From Actinomycetota bacterium (lineage in GTDB: Bacteria > Actinomycetota > Actinomycetes > Nanopelagicales > Nanopelagicaceae), in NCBI GenBank assembly GCA_947452525.1, contig CANGCW010000066.1, forward strand, positions 1 through 5,742: a stretch of DNA of 5,742 nucleotides, written 5' to 3'. The notes under the pieces are model-generated. The model saw only the letters and a list, made by a program, of their open reading frames with translations. It searched no databases and was not told where the DNA came from. Positions 1-4,908 of the stretch are shown piece by piece (the first letter of the stretch is position 1; each line of letters starts with the position of its first letter). The translations under genes and the position numbers were made by a program.

Positions 1-252
1 ACGAAAGCAGCTGCGCTGGGTTATGCCAATCAGAAGATTCGCATCAACTCAGTGCATCCTGGCTATATCGACACTCCCCTATTGGGCAACCTTCCGAAAG
101 AGGCGTATGACGGCCTTGTCTCACTCCATCCGATTGGCCGCCTAGGTACGGCTAACGAAGTGGCAGACCTCGTGCTCTTTCTGCTCTCCGAAAAGGCCTC
201 GTTTATCACGGGTTCCTCCCACCTTGTCGATGGCGGATATACAGCCAAATAA
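1..252 (+). CDS. Short-chain dehydrogenase/reductase (SDR), C-terminal part; 5' end outside window
   Basis: The frame is open from base 1 to the TAA at 250-252, giving the last 83 residues of a classical SDR oxidoreductase (NAD(P)-dependent alcohol/ketone interconversion, cytoplasmic). Visible hallmarks are TKAAALGYA at the start (the helix just after the catalytic YxxxK, which must lie a few residues upstream of the window), then IRINSVHPGYIDTPLL, the conserved N-S-x-x-P-G segment ending in TP that contacts the nicotinamide, then HPIGRLGTANEVADLVLFLLS, and the C-terminal signature FITGSSHLVDGGYTAK. The nearest well-known relatives in overall look are the 3-alpha/20-beta-hydroxysteroid and glucose 1-dehydrogenase-like SDRs, but the substrate cannot be read from this end. 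The GTG at 52 is an internal valine codon, not a start. The next gene begins 20 bases downstream on the same strand. Confidence 0.93.
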   Translation, partial: TKAAALGYANQKIRINSVHPGYIDTPLLGNLPKEAYDGLVSLHPIGRLGTANEVADLVLFLLSEKASFITGSSHLVDGGYTAK

Positions 253-260
253 TTTAATAT

Positions 261-266
261 TAAAGT
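261..266 (+). promoter_or_regulatory. Possible leaderless-type -10 hexamer for the YciI-like gene
   Basis: TAAAGT (TANNNT) ends exactly 6 bases before the ATG at 273, the spacing expected if transcription begins at the start codon. There is no purine-rich Shine-Dalgarno in front of this ATG. No clear -35 element is seen. This supports ATG 273 over the in-frame TTG at 267. Confidence 0.35.
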
Positions 267-272
267 TTGGGC

Positions 273-632
273 ATGGCCCACTACTTAATTTCATTTAACG
301 ATGGCGATATGACCTTCCCTCGCGAGGATCTCCCTACGGTTGCAGAGGCGGCCCATAAAGTTATGCGTGAGGCAATCGAGGCCGGTATCTGGGTATTCGG
401 TGGCGGCTTCGAAGGTTTCGAAGCAAAGCACGTAGCGCTCGATGGCACCGTTGTTGATGGTCCACTCGCGCAAAGCGATCTCCATTATGGCGGATTCTGT
501 ATCCTCAAACTGGATTCAGATGAAGATGCACAGAAGTGGGCACACAGAATTGGCCTCTCCTGCCGCTGCGCACAGGAAATCCGCAAGTTCATGGATGACG
601 CCGAGCAAGAGGAACTTCTAAAGAAGCACTGA
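273..632 (+). CDS. YciI-like (YCII-related domain) small protein
   Basis: A 119-residue protein matching the YCII-related family (Pfam YCII type, ferredoxin-like fold) over most of its length. It has the N-terminal strand MAHYLISFNDGDM, a helix, then the strand pattern VFGGGFEG (residues 41-48), the turn ALDGTVVDGPLAQSD (55-69) with the family DGP at 62-64, GGFCILKLDSDEDAQKWA (73-90) and a C-terminal charged helix. Family members are small cytoplasmic proteins; some are dehalogenase/lyase-like enzymes and many have no assigned activity, so no reaction is proposed. I chose ATG 273 because the sequence from there fits the family N-terminus and a TANNNT box sits 6 bases upstream; an in-frame TTG at 267 would add only two residues. 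The gene follows the SDR gene by 20 bases and could be co-transcribed with it or have its own leaderless transcript. Its 3' end forms one arm of an inverted repeat. Confidence 0.85.
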   Translation: MAHYLISFNDGDMTFPREDLPTVAEAAHKVMREAIEAGIWVFGGGFEGFEAKHVALDGTVVDGPLAQSDLHYGGFCILKLDSDEDAQKWAHRIGLSCRCAQEIRKFMDDAEQEELLKKH

Positions 633-654
633 ACTTAATCGGGCGCAGCGCTTC
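623..654. terminator. Inverted repeat at the YciI / Fn3-protein convergent junction, possible bidirectional terminator
   Basis: GAAGCACT (623-630) and AGCGCTTC (647-654) form an 8-bp stem with one non-Watson-Crick position and a 16-base loop. Read from the - strand the odd pair is G-U and the stem is continuous; read from the + strand it is an A-C mismatch. The left arm covers the last codons of the YciI-like gene and the right arm lies in the 38-base gap. The flanks are AT-rich (TTAAA at 656-660), but neither side has a long T run. A role as transcript end or 3' stabiliser for one or both converging genes is an inference from position. Confidence 0.35.
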
Positions 655-670
655 CTTAAACCATAGCTAA

Positions 671-1888
671 TTAGTACGAACGAATAGGAATGATGTAAGC
701 CGAGTCTGGCTTTCCAGTGCCGGCCGCATGACCATTCCCTAGATTCATGTAGTGATACATGGAATTGTTCGCCTCGTTCGAGGTCGCGTAACCAATATTC
801 ACCAAAAACTTGGCTGGATCAGGCGTTCCATCTGCTGTACAGACGTTCTCATCAGAGACCCAATCTTGGCCTTTAACGAATTTGCAGAGTTGCTGCATTT
901 CCAATGTGTTCGGGATGTACCAATCTGAATATCCATTAGCTGAATACTTTTCAACCGCTCCAAAGGCGTAATCACAAGACGCTATATCTGAGCAATCACC
1001 ATTCTGATGAATGAAGGCAAGTGAATTTGAGTAGCCGCCACCCATAACTTCGCTGGTTGGTCCAAAACCGTTGAAAGCTAAAACGGATGTTGAATAGTAG
1101 GCACTTCGCACTACGTGGAAAGACTTGTAGCGTGGAGTCGATGCCCATGTGCTTGGTGCAAACTCCTGATAGTGACAAGTATTTGTGAGAGTCGGCCCGC
1201 ATGCGAATCCTGTACTGCTGTAGTAGAAGATGGTTCCCCCGCCAAGTCCTGTCATTCCCAACAGGTTTCCTGAAGCGGTGAAGAATGGTTGGGCATTGGA
1301 CGCAGGTTTTGATTCGCCATCGAAATTAACCGCTGAGATTGAGAATGTATACCCAGTATCTGCTTTGAGGTTATCAATCTGAATCGTCCCTGCTCGGTTG
1401 GCAAAGATTTTGGAAGTCGTGCCGACTTTCTGATTCGTGACATAGTAGAAAGCTACTGGCGAGCCCGAAGTAGCGATGGCACCAAGCTGAATTACAATCG
1501 AACTTTGGCTCGAGGCTTCACCGCTAATGATCTCTGGTTGTGATGGCAACGAGATTGTGTGCACATAACGAGTGGCAACTGAATACGGTGGGCAGGCCTG
1601 CTTGATATTTCTGTAGAGACGATCCGGATTCTTGGATGAACATACGAGAATCGTCTTGGTTGAAGATGCGATTGCGTCGCCCTTGGCAACAACCCAAAGC
1701 GCTTCGGCCTGTCCGGCAGGACATGCACTCTTTCCTTCACGCAATACATATTGCGCATGCGTTGAAAGATCAGAGCACGTCTTGATGCCGGCAACTGTGA
1801 CCTCTGCGTGAGAGAGTGATGGCGCAGCACCCAGAATCAGGGCAGAGATACCAACGAGTGCGAGGCTAGCGATTGGATGCTTCTTCAT
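671..1888 (-). CDS. Secreted protein with duplicated Cys module, fibronectin III domain and DUF1566/Lcl-like C-terminus
   Basis: 405 residues. Residues 1-28 are a Sec signal peptide: MKKH, a hydrophobic stretch and AAPSLSHA, with likely cleavage after SHA. There is no lipobox cysteine and no C-terminal sorting signal, so the protein is probably released or periplasm/wall associated. Residues 36-65 and 81-108 are two copies of a short module, each C-S-x(n)-[YL]-x-R-x(n)-C-P (Cys 38/56 and 83/99). Residues about 113-205 are a fibronectin III domain (P-x-P at the start, VAFYYV, TIQIDNLKADTGYTFSISAVN, then GESKPAS). Residues about 210-405 resemble the DUF1566/Lcl C-terminal domain: GLGGGTIFYYSS (215-226), GYSDWYIPNTLEMQQLCK (319-336) and a C-terminal IPIRSY strand, matching the family's usual G-x-S-D-W-x-[LI]-P-x-x-x-E-[LM] core. 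There are ten cysteines, an even number. ATG 1888 is supported by TAAGGAGA just upstream. The ligand and role are unknown. Confidence 0.85.
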   Translation of the reverse strand: MKKHPIASLALVGISALILGAAPSLSHAEVTVAGIKTCSDLSTHAQYVLREGKSACPAGQAEALWVVAKGDAIASSTKTILVCSSKNPDRLYRNIKQACPPYSVATRYVHTISLPSQPEIISGEASSQSSIVIQLGAIATSGSPVAFYYVTNQKVGTTSKIFANRAGTIQIDNLKADTGYTFSISAVNFDGESKPASNAQPFFTASGNLLGMTGLGGGTIFYYSSTGFACGPTLTNTCHYQEFAPSTWASTPRYKSFHVVRSAYYSTSVLAFNGFGPTSEVMGGGYSNSLAFIHQNGDCSDIASCDYAFGAVEKYSANGYSDWYIPNTLEMQQLCKFVKGQDWVSDENVCTADGTPDPAKFLVNIGYATSNEANNSMYHYMNLGNGHAAGTGKPDSAYIIPIRSY

Positions 1889-1892
1889 GAAC

Positions 1893-1900
1893 TCTCCTTA
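1893..1900 (-). promoter_or_regulatory. Shine-Dalgarno for the Fn3-domain gene
   Basis: On the - strand TAAGGAGA stands 4 bases before the ATG at 1888-1886. This is a near-perfect anti-16S match and fixes the start codon. Confidence 0.8.
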
Positions 1901-1910
1901 GCATCCGACA

Positions 1911-1938
1911 AGTATGAAGGATAATGAGAGGAAAACAA
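1911..1938 (-). promoter_or_regulatory. Possible promoter for the Fn3-domain gene
   Basis: On the - strand TTGTTT (1938-1933) and CATACT (1916-1911) are separated by 16 bases and match TTGACA/TATAAT at 3 and 4 of 6 positions. The start site would lie about 15-20 bases before the ATG at 1888, leaving room for the Shine-Dalgarno. The match is weak and the call depends mainly on placement. Confidence 0.25.
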
Positions 1939-1998
1939 GACGAACGAGAGAAACGAACCTGTGATTTCCTAGTTTTATTGTCTCCAGCCTTAAATTCT

Positions 1999-2144
1999 GG
2001 GTCATCAACTCACTTCAAGCTACATACTCCAACATCGGAGTTCTTGACCTGCAGTTATCAGCTTCTGGATGGGCATTGGAAGCCTCCCCCTTCCAAGTTT
2101 GAGCCACCGCCAATTCGCAAGGCACGGAGTAAGGGTCTGGCTCA
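1999..2144. other. Cluster of inverted repeats, candidate structured RNA (strand unknown)
   Basis: Three structures lie next to each other. First, GGTCA (2000-2004) pairs with TGACC (2045-2049), extendable by one G-U, and encloses a hairpin ACTCC (2026-2030) / GGAGT (2037-2041) with a 6-base loop. Second, TTGGAAG (2076-2082) pairs perfectly with CTTCCAA (2090-2096) across a 7-base pyrimidine loop. Third, TGAGCC (2100-2105) pairs with GGCTCA (2139-2144) around a GC-rich interior. The order nested hairpin, hairpin, closing stem is what a small structured RNA or leader might show, but random short stems in about 150 bases are not rare. No known RNA family is recognised. Confidence 0.25.
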
Positions 2145-2262
2145 TCGAGGATCCAATAGATGTTGCGATGATTGCTTTCTCCGGTCGATCATCGGGGGCA
2201 TGCGCTAACACCTGCGAATAACACGTCGTAGGGTTCCCAATTCGCTCACGATTGATACACAC
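2140..2262 (-). pseudogene. Possible remnant of a tyrosine recombinase/integrase C-terminus
   Basis: Read on the - strand from 2262, about 40 codons contain RERIGNPTTCYSQVLAHAP followed by DDRPEKAIIA. This resembles the last conserved block of phage-type integrases, R[IL]GH-x-x-PTTT-x-x-YSH-[VA]L-...-DD-x-x-A, where the Tyr before S[HQ]VL is the nucleophile. Compared with that pattern, the H-A after R-I-G and one or two residues before Y would be missing, as if by small in-frame deletions. A stop codon lies 21 bases upstream of the GTG at 2262, so no catalytic Arg/His-containing body is attached. Downstream the frame runs on to 2020 with no family resemblance. The similarity is short and judged by eye; chance is a real alternative. 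Confidence 0.27.
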
Positions 2263-2301
2263 TTTACATTTTGCGCATTATTATTTCAATTCATCTACTA
2301 A

Positions 2302-2338
2302 TTGAGTCGTGCGACGGCTAACCTGTATTAACTCGCAC
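2302..2338 (+). promoter_or_regulatory. Possible promoter of the NfeD/SPFH operon with overlapping inverted repeat
   Basis: TTGAGT (2302-2307) and TATTAA (2326-2331) are 18 bases apart, each matching the sigma-70-type consensus at 4 of 6 positions, with TG directly before the -10. The 6-bp perfect inverted repeat GTGCGA (2309-2314) / TCGCAC (2333-2338) brackets the -10, an arrangement seen for operators or early-transcript hairpins. A start near 2338 leaves an 18-base leader with AAGGAG (2343-2348). An upstream alternative is TTGATA (2252-2257) with CATTAT (2276-2281), also 18 bases apart. Confidence 0.35.
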
Positions 2339-2355
2339 ACACAAGGAGTAGGCAC

Positions 2356-2787
2356 ATGGGAGCTTGGATTTGGTTCGCACTCGCAGGCGTTGGCGCGATT
2401 TTTGAACTAATCACTCTCAATTTAATTTTTGCCTCGCTTGCACTTGGCTCAGTTGCGGGAGGAGTAGCTTCCCTTCTGACTGAGAGCATCACTGCACATA
2501 CTCTCGCCTTCGCACTTACCTCTGTCTTGAGTGTCACGTTATTTAGGCCACCGCTGCTGCGCTATCTCTATCGGAAGACTCCGATCTCTAATACAGGAAC
2601 GCTTGCACTCATCGGATTACCTGCAAGAACGAATACACCGGTCAATAAGAATTCTGGGTTGATCATGTTGCGCAATGAACCATGGAGCGCCCGATCTGAA
2701 CAGGGAGAGATTCCTCAGAACACAGATGTTGTGATTGAACGCATTGATGGCGCAATTGCCATCGTTTCCCCGATGAAATCGAAGTAA
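2356..2787 (+). CDS. NfeD-like membrane protein (short form), partner of the SPFH protein
   Basis: 143 residues, the usual size of short NfeD proteins that lack the N-terminal ClpP-like protease domain. Residues about 3-23, 26-42 and 46-64 form two to three membrane segments (WIWFALAGVGAIFELI and LIFASLALGSVAGGVASL are clear). After a basic patch (RYLYRK) the C-terminal half is the NfeD OB-fold: TGTLALIGLPARTNT (80-94), GLIMLRNEPWSARSEQGEIPQNTDVVIERIDGAIAIVSP (101-139), which keeps the family G-x-[VI]-x-[LV]-x-x-E-x-W-[ST]-A-R and the terminal G-x-x-[LI]-x-V strand. The start is set by AAGGAG at 2343-2348, 7 bases before ATG. The stop is followed 9 bases later by the SPFH gene, whose Shine-Dalgarno overlaps this stop codon, so the pair is almost certainly translated from one mRNA. 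Family knowledge: NfeD proteins are membrane partners of stomatin-type proteins. Confidence 0.9.
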   Translation: MGAWIWFALAGVGAIFELITLNLIFASLALGSVAGGVASLLTESITAHTLAFALTSVLSVTLFRPPLLRYLYRKTPISNTGTLALIGLPARTNTPVNKNSGLIMLRNEPWSARSEQGEIPQNTDVVIERIDGAIAIVSPMKSK

Positions 2788-2796
2788 GGAGCAACC

Positions 2797-3666
2797 ATGA
2801 TTCTCTTGATTGCGCTAGGAATAATCGCCGTTATCGCACTCGTGATGGTGGTAAGCGCAGTGCGTATCATCCCGCAGGCTAATGCCGGAATTGTTGAACG
2901 GCTGGGAAAGTTCCATCGGATACTTACGCCAGGTCTTAACCTTCTTGTTCCAGGAATAGATCGTTTGCGTCCCCTCGTTGACCTGCGCGAGAAGGTCGTT
3001 TCATTTCCACCACAGCCGGTAATCACGGAAGATAATCTCGTCGTAAATATCGACTCGGTCATCTACTTCCAGGTGACTGATGCGAAGTCGGCAACATACG
3101 AGATTGAAAACTATATTCAAGGCATCGAACAGCTCGTAGTCACAACGCTTCGTAACTCGGTTGGTGGATTGGATCTAGAGAAGGCGCTCACGTCACGTGA
3201 CCATATCAACGCAATTCTCCGAGGTGTACTCGATGATGCGACGAGTAAATGGGGAGTACGAGTTAACCGAGTTGAAATCAAGGCGATTGAGCCACCTCCA
3301 AGTGTGCAGGAATCCATGGAGAAGCAGATGCGTGCAGACCGCGATAAGCGCGCAGCAATTCTGACTGCAGAGGGTGAGAAACAGAGTCAGATTCTTTTAG
3401 CAGAAGGAAATAAGCAGGCAGATATCTTGCGGGCAGAAGGTGAGGCACAAGCGGCAGTCATCAACGCCGATGGACAAGCCCTCGCCATCGCGAAGGTATT
3501 TGGTGCGATTCACGAAGCTAACCCAGACGAGAAAGTTCTTGCTTATAAGTACTTAGAACAGTTGCCAATCATCGCTAATGGAAGCGCAAGCAAGCTCTGG
3601 ATAATCCCTGCAGAACTCTCTGGTGCCGCAAGTGCCATCGTGAAGGCTTTTAAGAGCGGAAGCTAG
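2797..3666 (+). CDS. Paraslipin / stomatin-like SPFH (Band 7) protein
   Basis: 289 residues. Residues 1-22 form one N-terminal membrane segment. The SPFH/Band 7 domain follows (about 23-180) with family landmarks RIIPQANAGIVERLGKF (23-39), LTPGLNLLVPGIDR (43-56), VDLREKVVSFPPQPVITEDN (61-80) and VEIKAIEPPPSVQESMEKQM (159-178). Residues about 178-235 are an Ala/Glu-rich coiled coil with a clear 11-residue period: A-[ED]-G recurs at 191, 202, 213 and 224. The C-terminus (255-275) has LEQLPIIANGSASKLWIIP, typical of the YbbK/QmcA-type slipins. Such proteins oligomerise into membrane scaffolds that organise microdomains and regulate membrane proteases. TAAGGAG at 2785-2791 gives the ribosome site and fixes ATG 2797. 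Cotranscription with the upstream NfeD gene is the standard arrangement of this family. Confidence 0.93.
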   Translation: MILLIALGIIAVIALVMVVSAVRIIPQANAGIVERLGKFHRILTPGLNLLVPGIDRLRPLVDLREKVVSFPPQPVITEDNLVVNIDSVIYFQVTDAKSATYEIENYIQGIEQLVVTTLRNSVGGLDLEKALTSRDHINAILRGVLDDATSKWGVRVNRVEIKAIEPPPSVQESMEKQMRADRDKRAAILTAEGEKQSQILLAEGNKQADILRAEGEAQAAVINADGQALAIAKVFGAIHEANPDEKVLAYKYLEQLPIIANGSASKLWIIPAELSGAASAIVKAFKSGS

Positions 3667-3678
3667 CCCATTCTGGAG

Positions 3679-3737
3679 GCGAGAGTTACGGGTTCACCTT
3701 TGGAAGATGAAGATCGAAGCGAATCGATAACTCTCGC
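3679..3737. terminator. Ten-base perfect inverted repeat across the SPFH / TRIC convergent junction
   Basis: GCGAGAGTTA (3679-3688) and TAACTCTCGC (3728-3737) are exact reverse complements, 39 bases apart. The left arm lies just after the SPFH stop and includes the stop codon of the opposing membrane-protein gene; the right arm lies inside that gene's coding sequence (codons for R-E-L). Either transcript could form the stem near its 3' end. There is no T run, so this is not a textbook intrinsic terminator; a role in ending or protecting convergent transcripts is an inference. Confidence 0.4.
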
Positions 3738-4294
3738 ACGAGAATAACGAGGAACCCTCCTGCGATTGCGCAGACTGCGCTGCTTACGTTGAAGTGGTTT
3801 AACGTGACGTAGAGCAGTGCGCCTGCAAAGCAGGAAGTTCCAATAGTTTCGCGGTGAAGCAATACCGGCTCCACCTGACAGAAGAGATCGCGAAGTAATC
3901 CGCCAAGAACTGCGCCAAGAACAGCTAATACGACTGCGCCGATAAAACCGGCGTGCAGAGCAATCGCGTAATTAGCGCTCGACACAGTTGCAACTGCTAA
4001 TCCCAAGGTATCGAGCGAAAGCATTAACCGACCAACGGGTTGCGTCATCTTCGCCGAGATGGTGACTAAGAATGCGAGGAGAACCGCAAGAAAGAGCCAA
4101 CCGTGCAAGATCCATGGTGGTCTATCTCCAAGAAAGATATTTCGGAATGTTCCGCCAGTAAGTGAAGCCATTGCCGCAACAAGAAGAATGCCGGCGTAAT
4201 CCAACCCCTTCGCCGCGGCAACGCGGGCACCGACCAAGGCGAAGGCCAAAGTTGCGATGATGTCGAGCGCGTTCACGAGCGGGGTCGAGTTCAT
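3686..4294 (-). CDS. TRIC/UPF0126 family membrane protein (trimeric intracellular cation channel type)
   Basis: 202 residues, almost wholly hydrophobic, about the usual length for this family (Pfam PF03458), with around seven predicted membrane segments. It is an internal duplication: residues 10-56 (LDIIATLAFALVGARVAAAKGL..GGTFRNIFLG) align with 94-139 (LDTLGLAVATVSSANYAIAL..GGLLRDLFC) at a constant offset of 84. Family proteins are trimeric cation channels; several bacterial members were earlier annotated as putative glycine transporters. The family motif GG-x-x-RD is intact in repeat 2 (131-136) but reads GGTFRN in repeat 1 (47-52), with Asn for Asp and a Thr where a third Gly is common. 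ATG 4294 has no Shine-Dalgarno; TACCCT sits 7 bases upstream, so a leaderless transcript is possible. The stop lies 19 bases from the converging SPFH stop, and the secreted-protein gene upstream ends 60 bases away on the same strand. Confidence 0.88.
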   Translation of the reverse strand: MNSTPLVNALDIIATLAFALVGARVAAAKGLDYAGILLVAAMASLTGGTFRNIFLGDRPPWILHGWLFLAVLLAFLVTISAKMTQPVGRLMLSLDTLGLAVATVSSANYAIALHAGFIGAVVLAVLGAVLGGLLRDLFCQVEPVLLHRETIGTSCFAGALLYVTLNHFNVSSAVCAIAGGFLVILVRELSIRFDLHLPKVNP

Positions 4295-4301
4295 CTGCGC
4301 A

Positions 4302-4307
4302 AGGGTA
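4302..4307 (-). promoter_or_regulatory. Possible leaderless-type -10 hexamer for the TRIC-family gene
   Basis: On the - strand TACCCT (TANNNT) ends 7 bases before the ATG at 4294, and no Shine-Dalgarno is present. The hexamer is GC-rich and no -35 is clear, so this is the weakest of the three such sites in the window. Confidence 0.2.
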
Positions 4308-4354
4308 CGCGACGCAGGTTGCCCCTTGCATGAGATTTAGCCAACACTGGCTGA

Positions 4355-4891
4355 TTACATAACAGGCATCAGGCCTCGCGCCATCTTAAGCAGGTTCGAA
4401 TATGTCACACCTGAAACGAGTACCTCCACAGAGGTTGCGTGCAAGAGCTTTGTCGCCTTCGTCTTCCACATCGCATATCCCCCGTAGTTGGAAATATCCG
4501 CGCTCTTGCAATTCTTCCACTGCTTGGCATTTGCTGGATCGCAGAAGGCGACAATTGTGGCCTTCGATCCATTGATTGTTGCAGTTGCAACTTTTACGCC
4601 GAGACCAGGGTTTGAGCACTGCACCGATGCATCGGTCTCGAGGAATTGAACCGAGCGTTGCTCTCCATAAATCGCCGCAAGCCATTGCTCGGTCTTCGCT
4701 CCGCAGGTGAGGAGCTTAAAGGAGCGAAGTGTTAAATCCTGCGTAAAGGTTGGCTGAAGTATCTGATAACTCAAGCCGGTCTGCGCGTCGACATATTTAT
4801 TTCCAGATCCCATTGCCGATGCCGACTCTTGACTGGAAACGAGACCAACAAGAAGGATCGACAGAAGTGCGCTTACGGTCTTGATTCTCAT
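4355..4891 (-). CDS. Small secreted protein of unknown function with four cysteines
   Basis: 178 residues from ATG 4891. The N-terminus MRIK followed by TVSALLSILLVGLVSS and ESASA is a Sec signal peptide with likely cleavage after ASA-26. The mature part of about 152 residues has exactly four cysteines (63, 92, 117, 128), consistent with two disulfides, and alternates short strand-like segments (LTLRSFKLLTC, VKVATATING, KATIVAFCD, TSVEVLVSGVTYSNLLKMA). I recognise no family. The frame is open further upstream to 5014, but that extension overlaps the collagen-like gene and would bury the signal peptide, so it is rejected. There is no Shine-Dalgarno before ATG 4891; TACGAT sits 6 bases upstream. 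The collagen-like gene ends 17 bases before this start on the same strand, so the two exported proteins may be functionally linked, although readthrough versus an own promoter cannot be told apart. Confidence 0.75.
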   Translation of the reverse strand: MRIKTVSALLSILLVGLVSSQESASAMGSGNKYVDAQTGLSYQILQPTFTQDLTLRSFKLLTCGAKTEQWLAAIYGEQRSVQFLETDASVQCSNPGLGVKVATATINGSKATIVAFCDPANAKQWKNCKSADISNYGGYAMWKTKATKLLHATSVEVLVSGVTYSNLLKMARGLMPVM

Positions 4892-4897
4892 TTTTTC

Positions 4898-4903
4898 ATC
4901 GTA
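4898..4903 (-). promoter_or_regulatory. Possible leaderless-type -10 hexamer for the small secreted protein gene
   Basis: On the - strand TACGAT (TANNNT, 4 of 6 to TATAAT) is directly preceded by TG and followed by six bases and then ATG 4891. The geometry fits transcription starting at the A of ATG. The box lies in the 17-base gap after the collagen-like gene. Confidence 0.4.
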
Positions 4904-4908
4904 CAGTT

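Larger units (their letters stand above)
1889..2355. other. 467-base spacer between divergent genes; no convincing intact gene
   Basis: Both flanking genes read outward, so this spacer must hold two promoters, but it is much longer than the other gaps in the window (9 to 60 bases). Reading frames here have unnatural composition and no family match, apart from a short recombinase-like stretch on the - strand (2140-2262). Perfect inverted repeats occur at 2000-2004/2045-2049 enclosing 2026-2030/2037-2041, at 2076-2082/2090-2096, and at 2100-2105/2139-2144. No tRNA, tmRNA, RNase P or SRP RNA signature was recognised. Confidence 0.7.

Noticed and set aside
267..272. TTG 267 as start of the YciI-like gene
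   Set aside because: It adds only two residues before a good ATG, has no ribosome site, and lies between the candidate -10 and the ATG.
1924..2208. Open frame of 94 codons on the + strand in the long spacer
   Set aside because: No Shine-Dalgarno, no family-like pattern, unnatural composition (Pro/Lys/Arg/Cys runs), and it crosses the inverted-repeat cluster and the promoter region of the gene on the other strand.
1960..2260. tRNA, tmRNA, RNase P RNA or SRP RNA in the long spacer
   Set aside because: Read on both strands; no T-arm GGTTCRA context with pairing arms, no tmRNA, RNase P or SRP consensus segments were found.
4122..4331. Open frame starting at 4331 overlapping the TRIC-family gene start
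   Set aside because: Out of frame with a well-supported membrane protein, and its product is rich in Arg and Cys with no recognisable pattern.
4339..4352. AGCCA/TGGCT hairpin (4-base loop) after the small secreted protein gene, considered as a terminator
   Set aside because: Only five base pairs and no T-rich tail on the - strand; too weak to call.
4888..4899. Minimal frame ATG-AAA-AAA-TGA overlapping the ATG at 4891, considered as an upstream control peptide
   Set aside because: Two lysine codons in an A-rich stretch arise easily by chance, and the A-rich spacing is explained by the leaderless-type promoter geometry.
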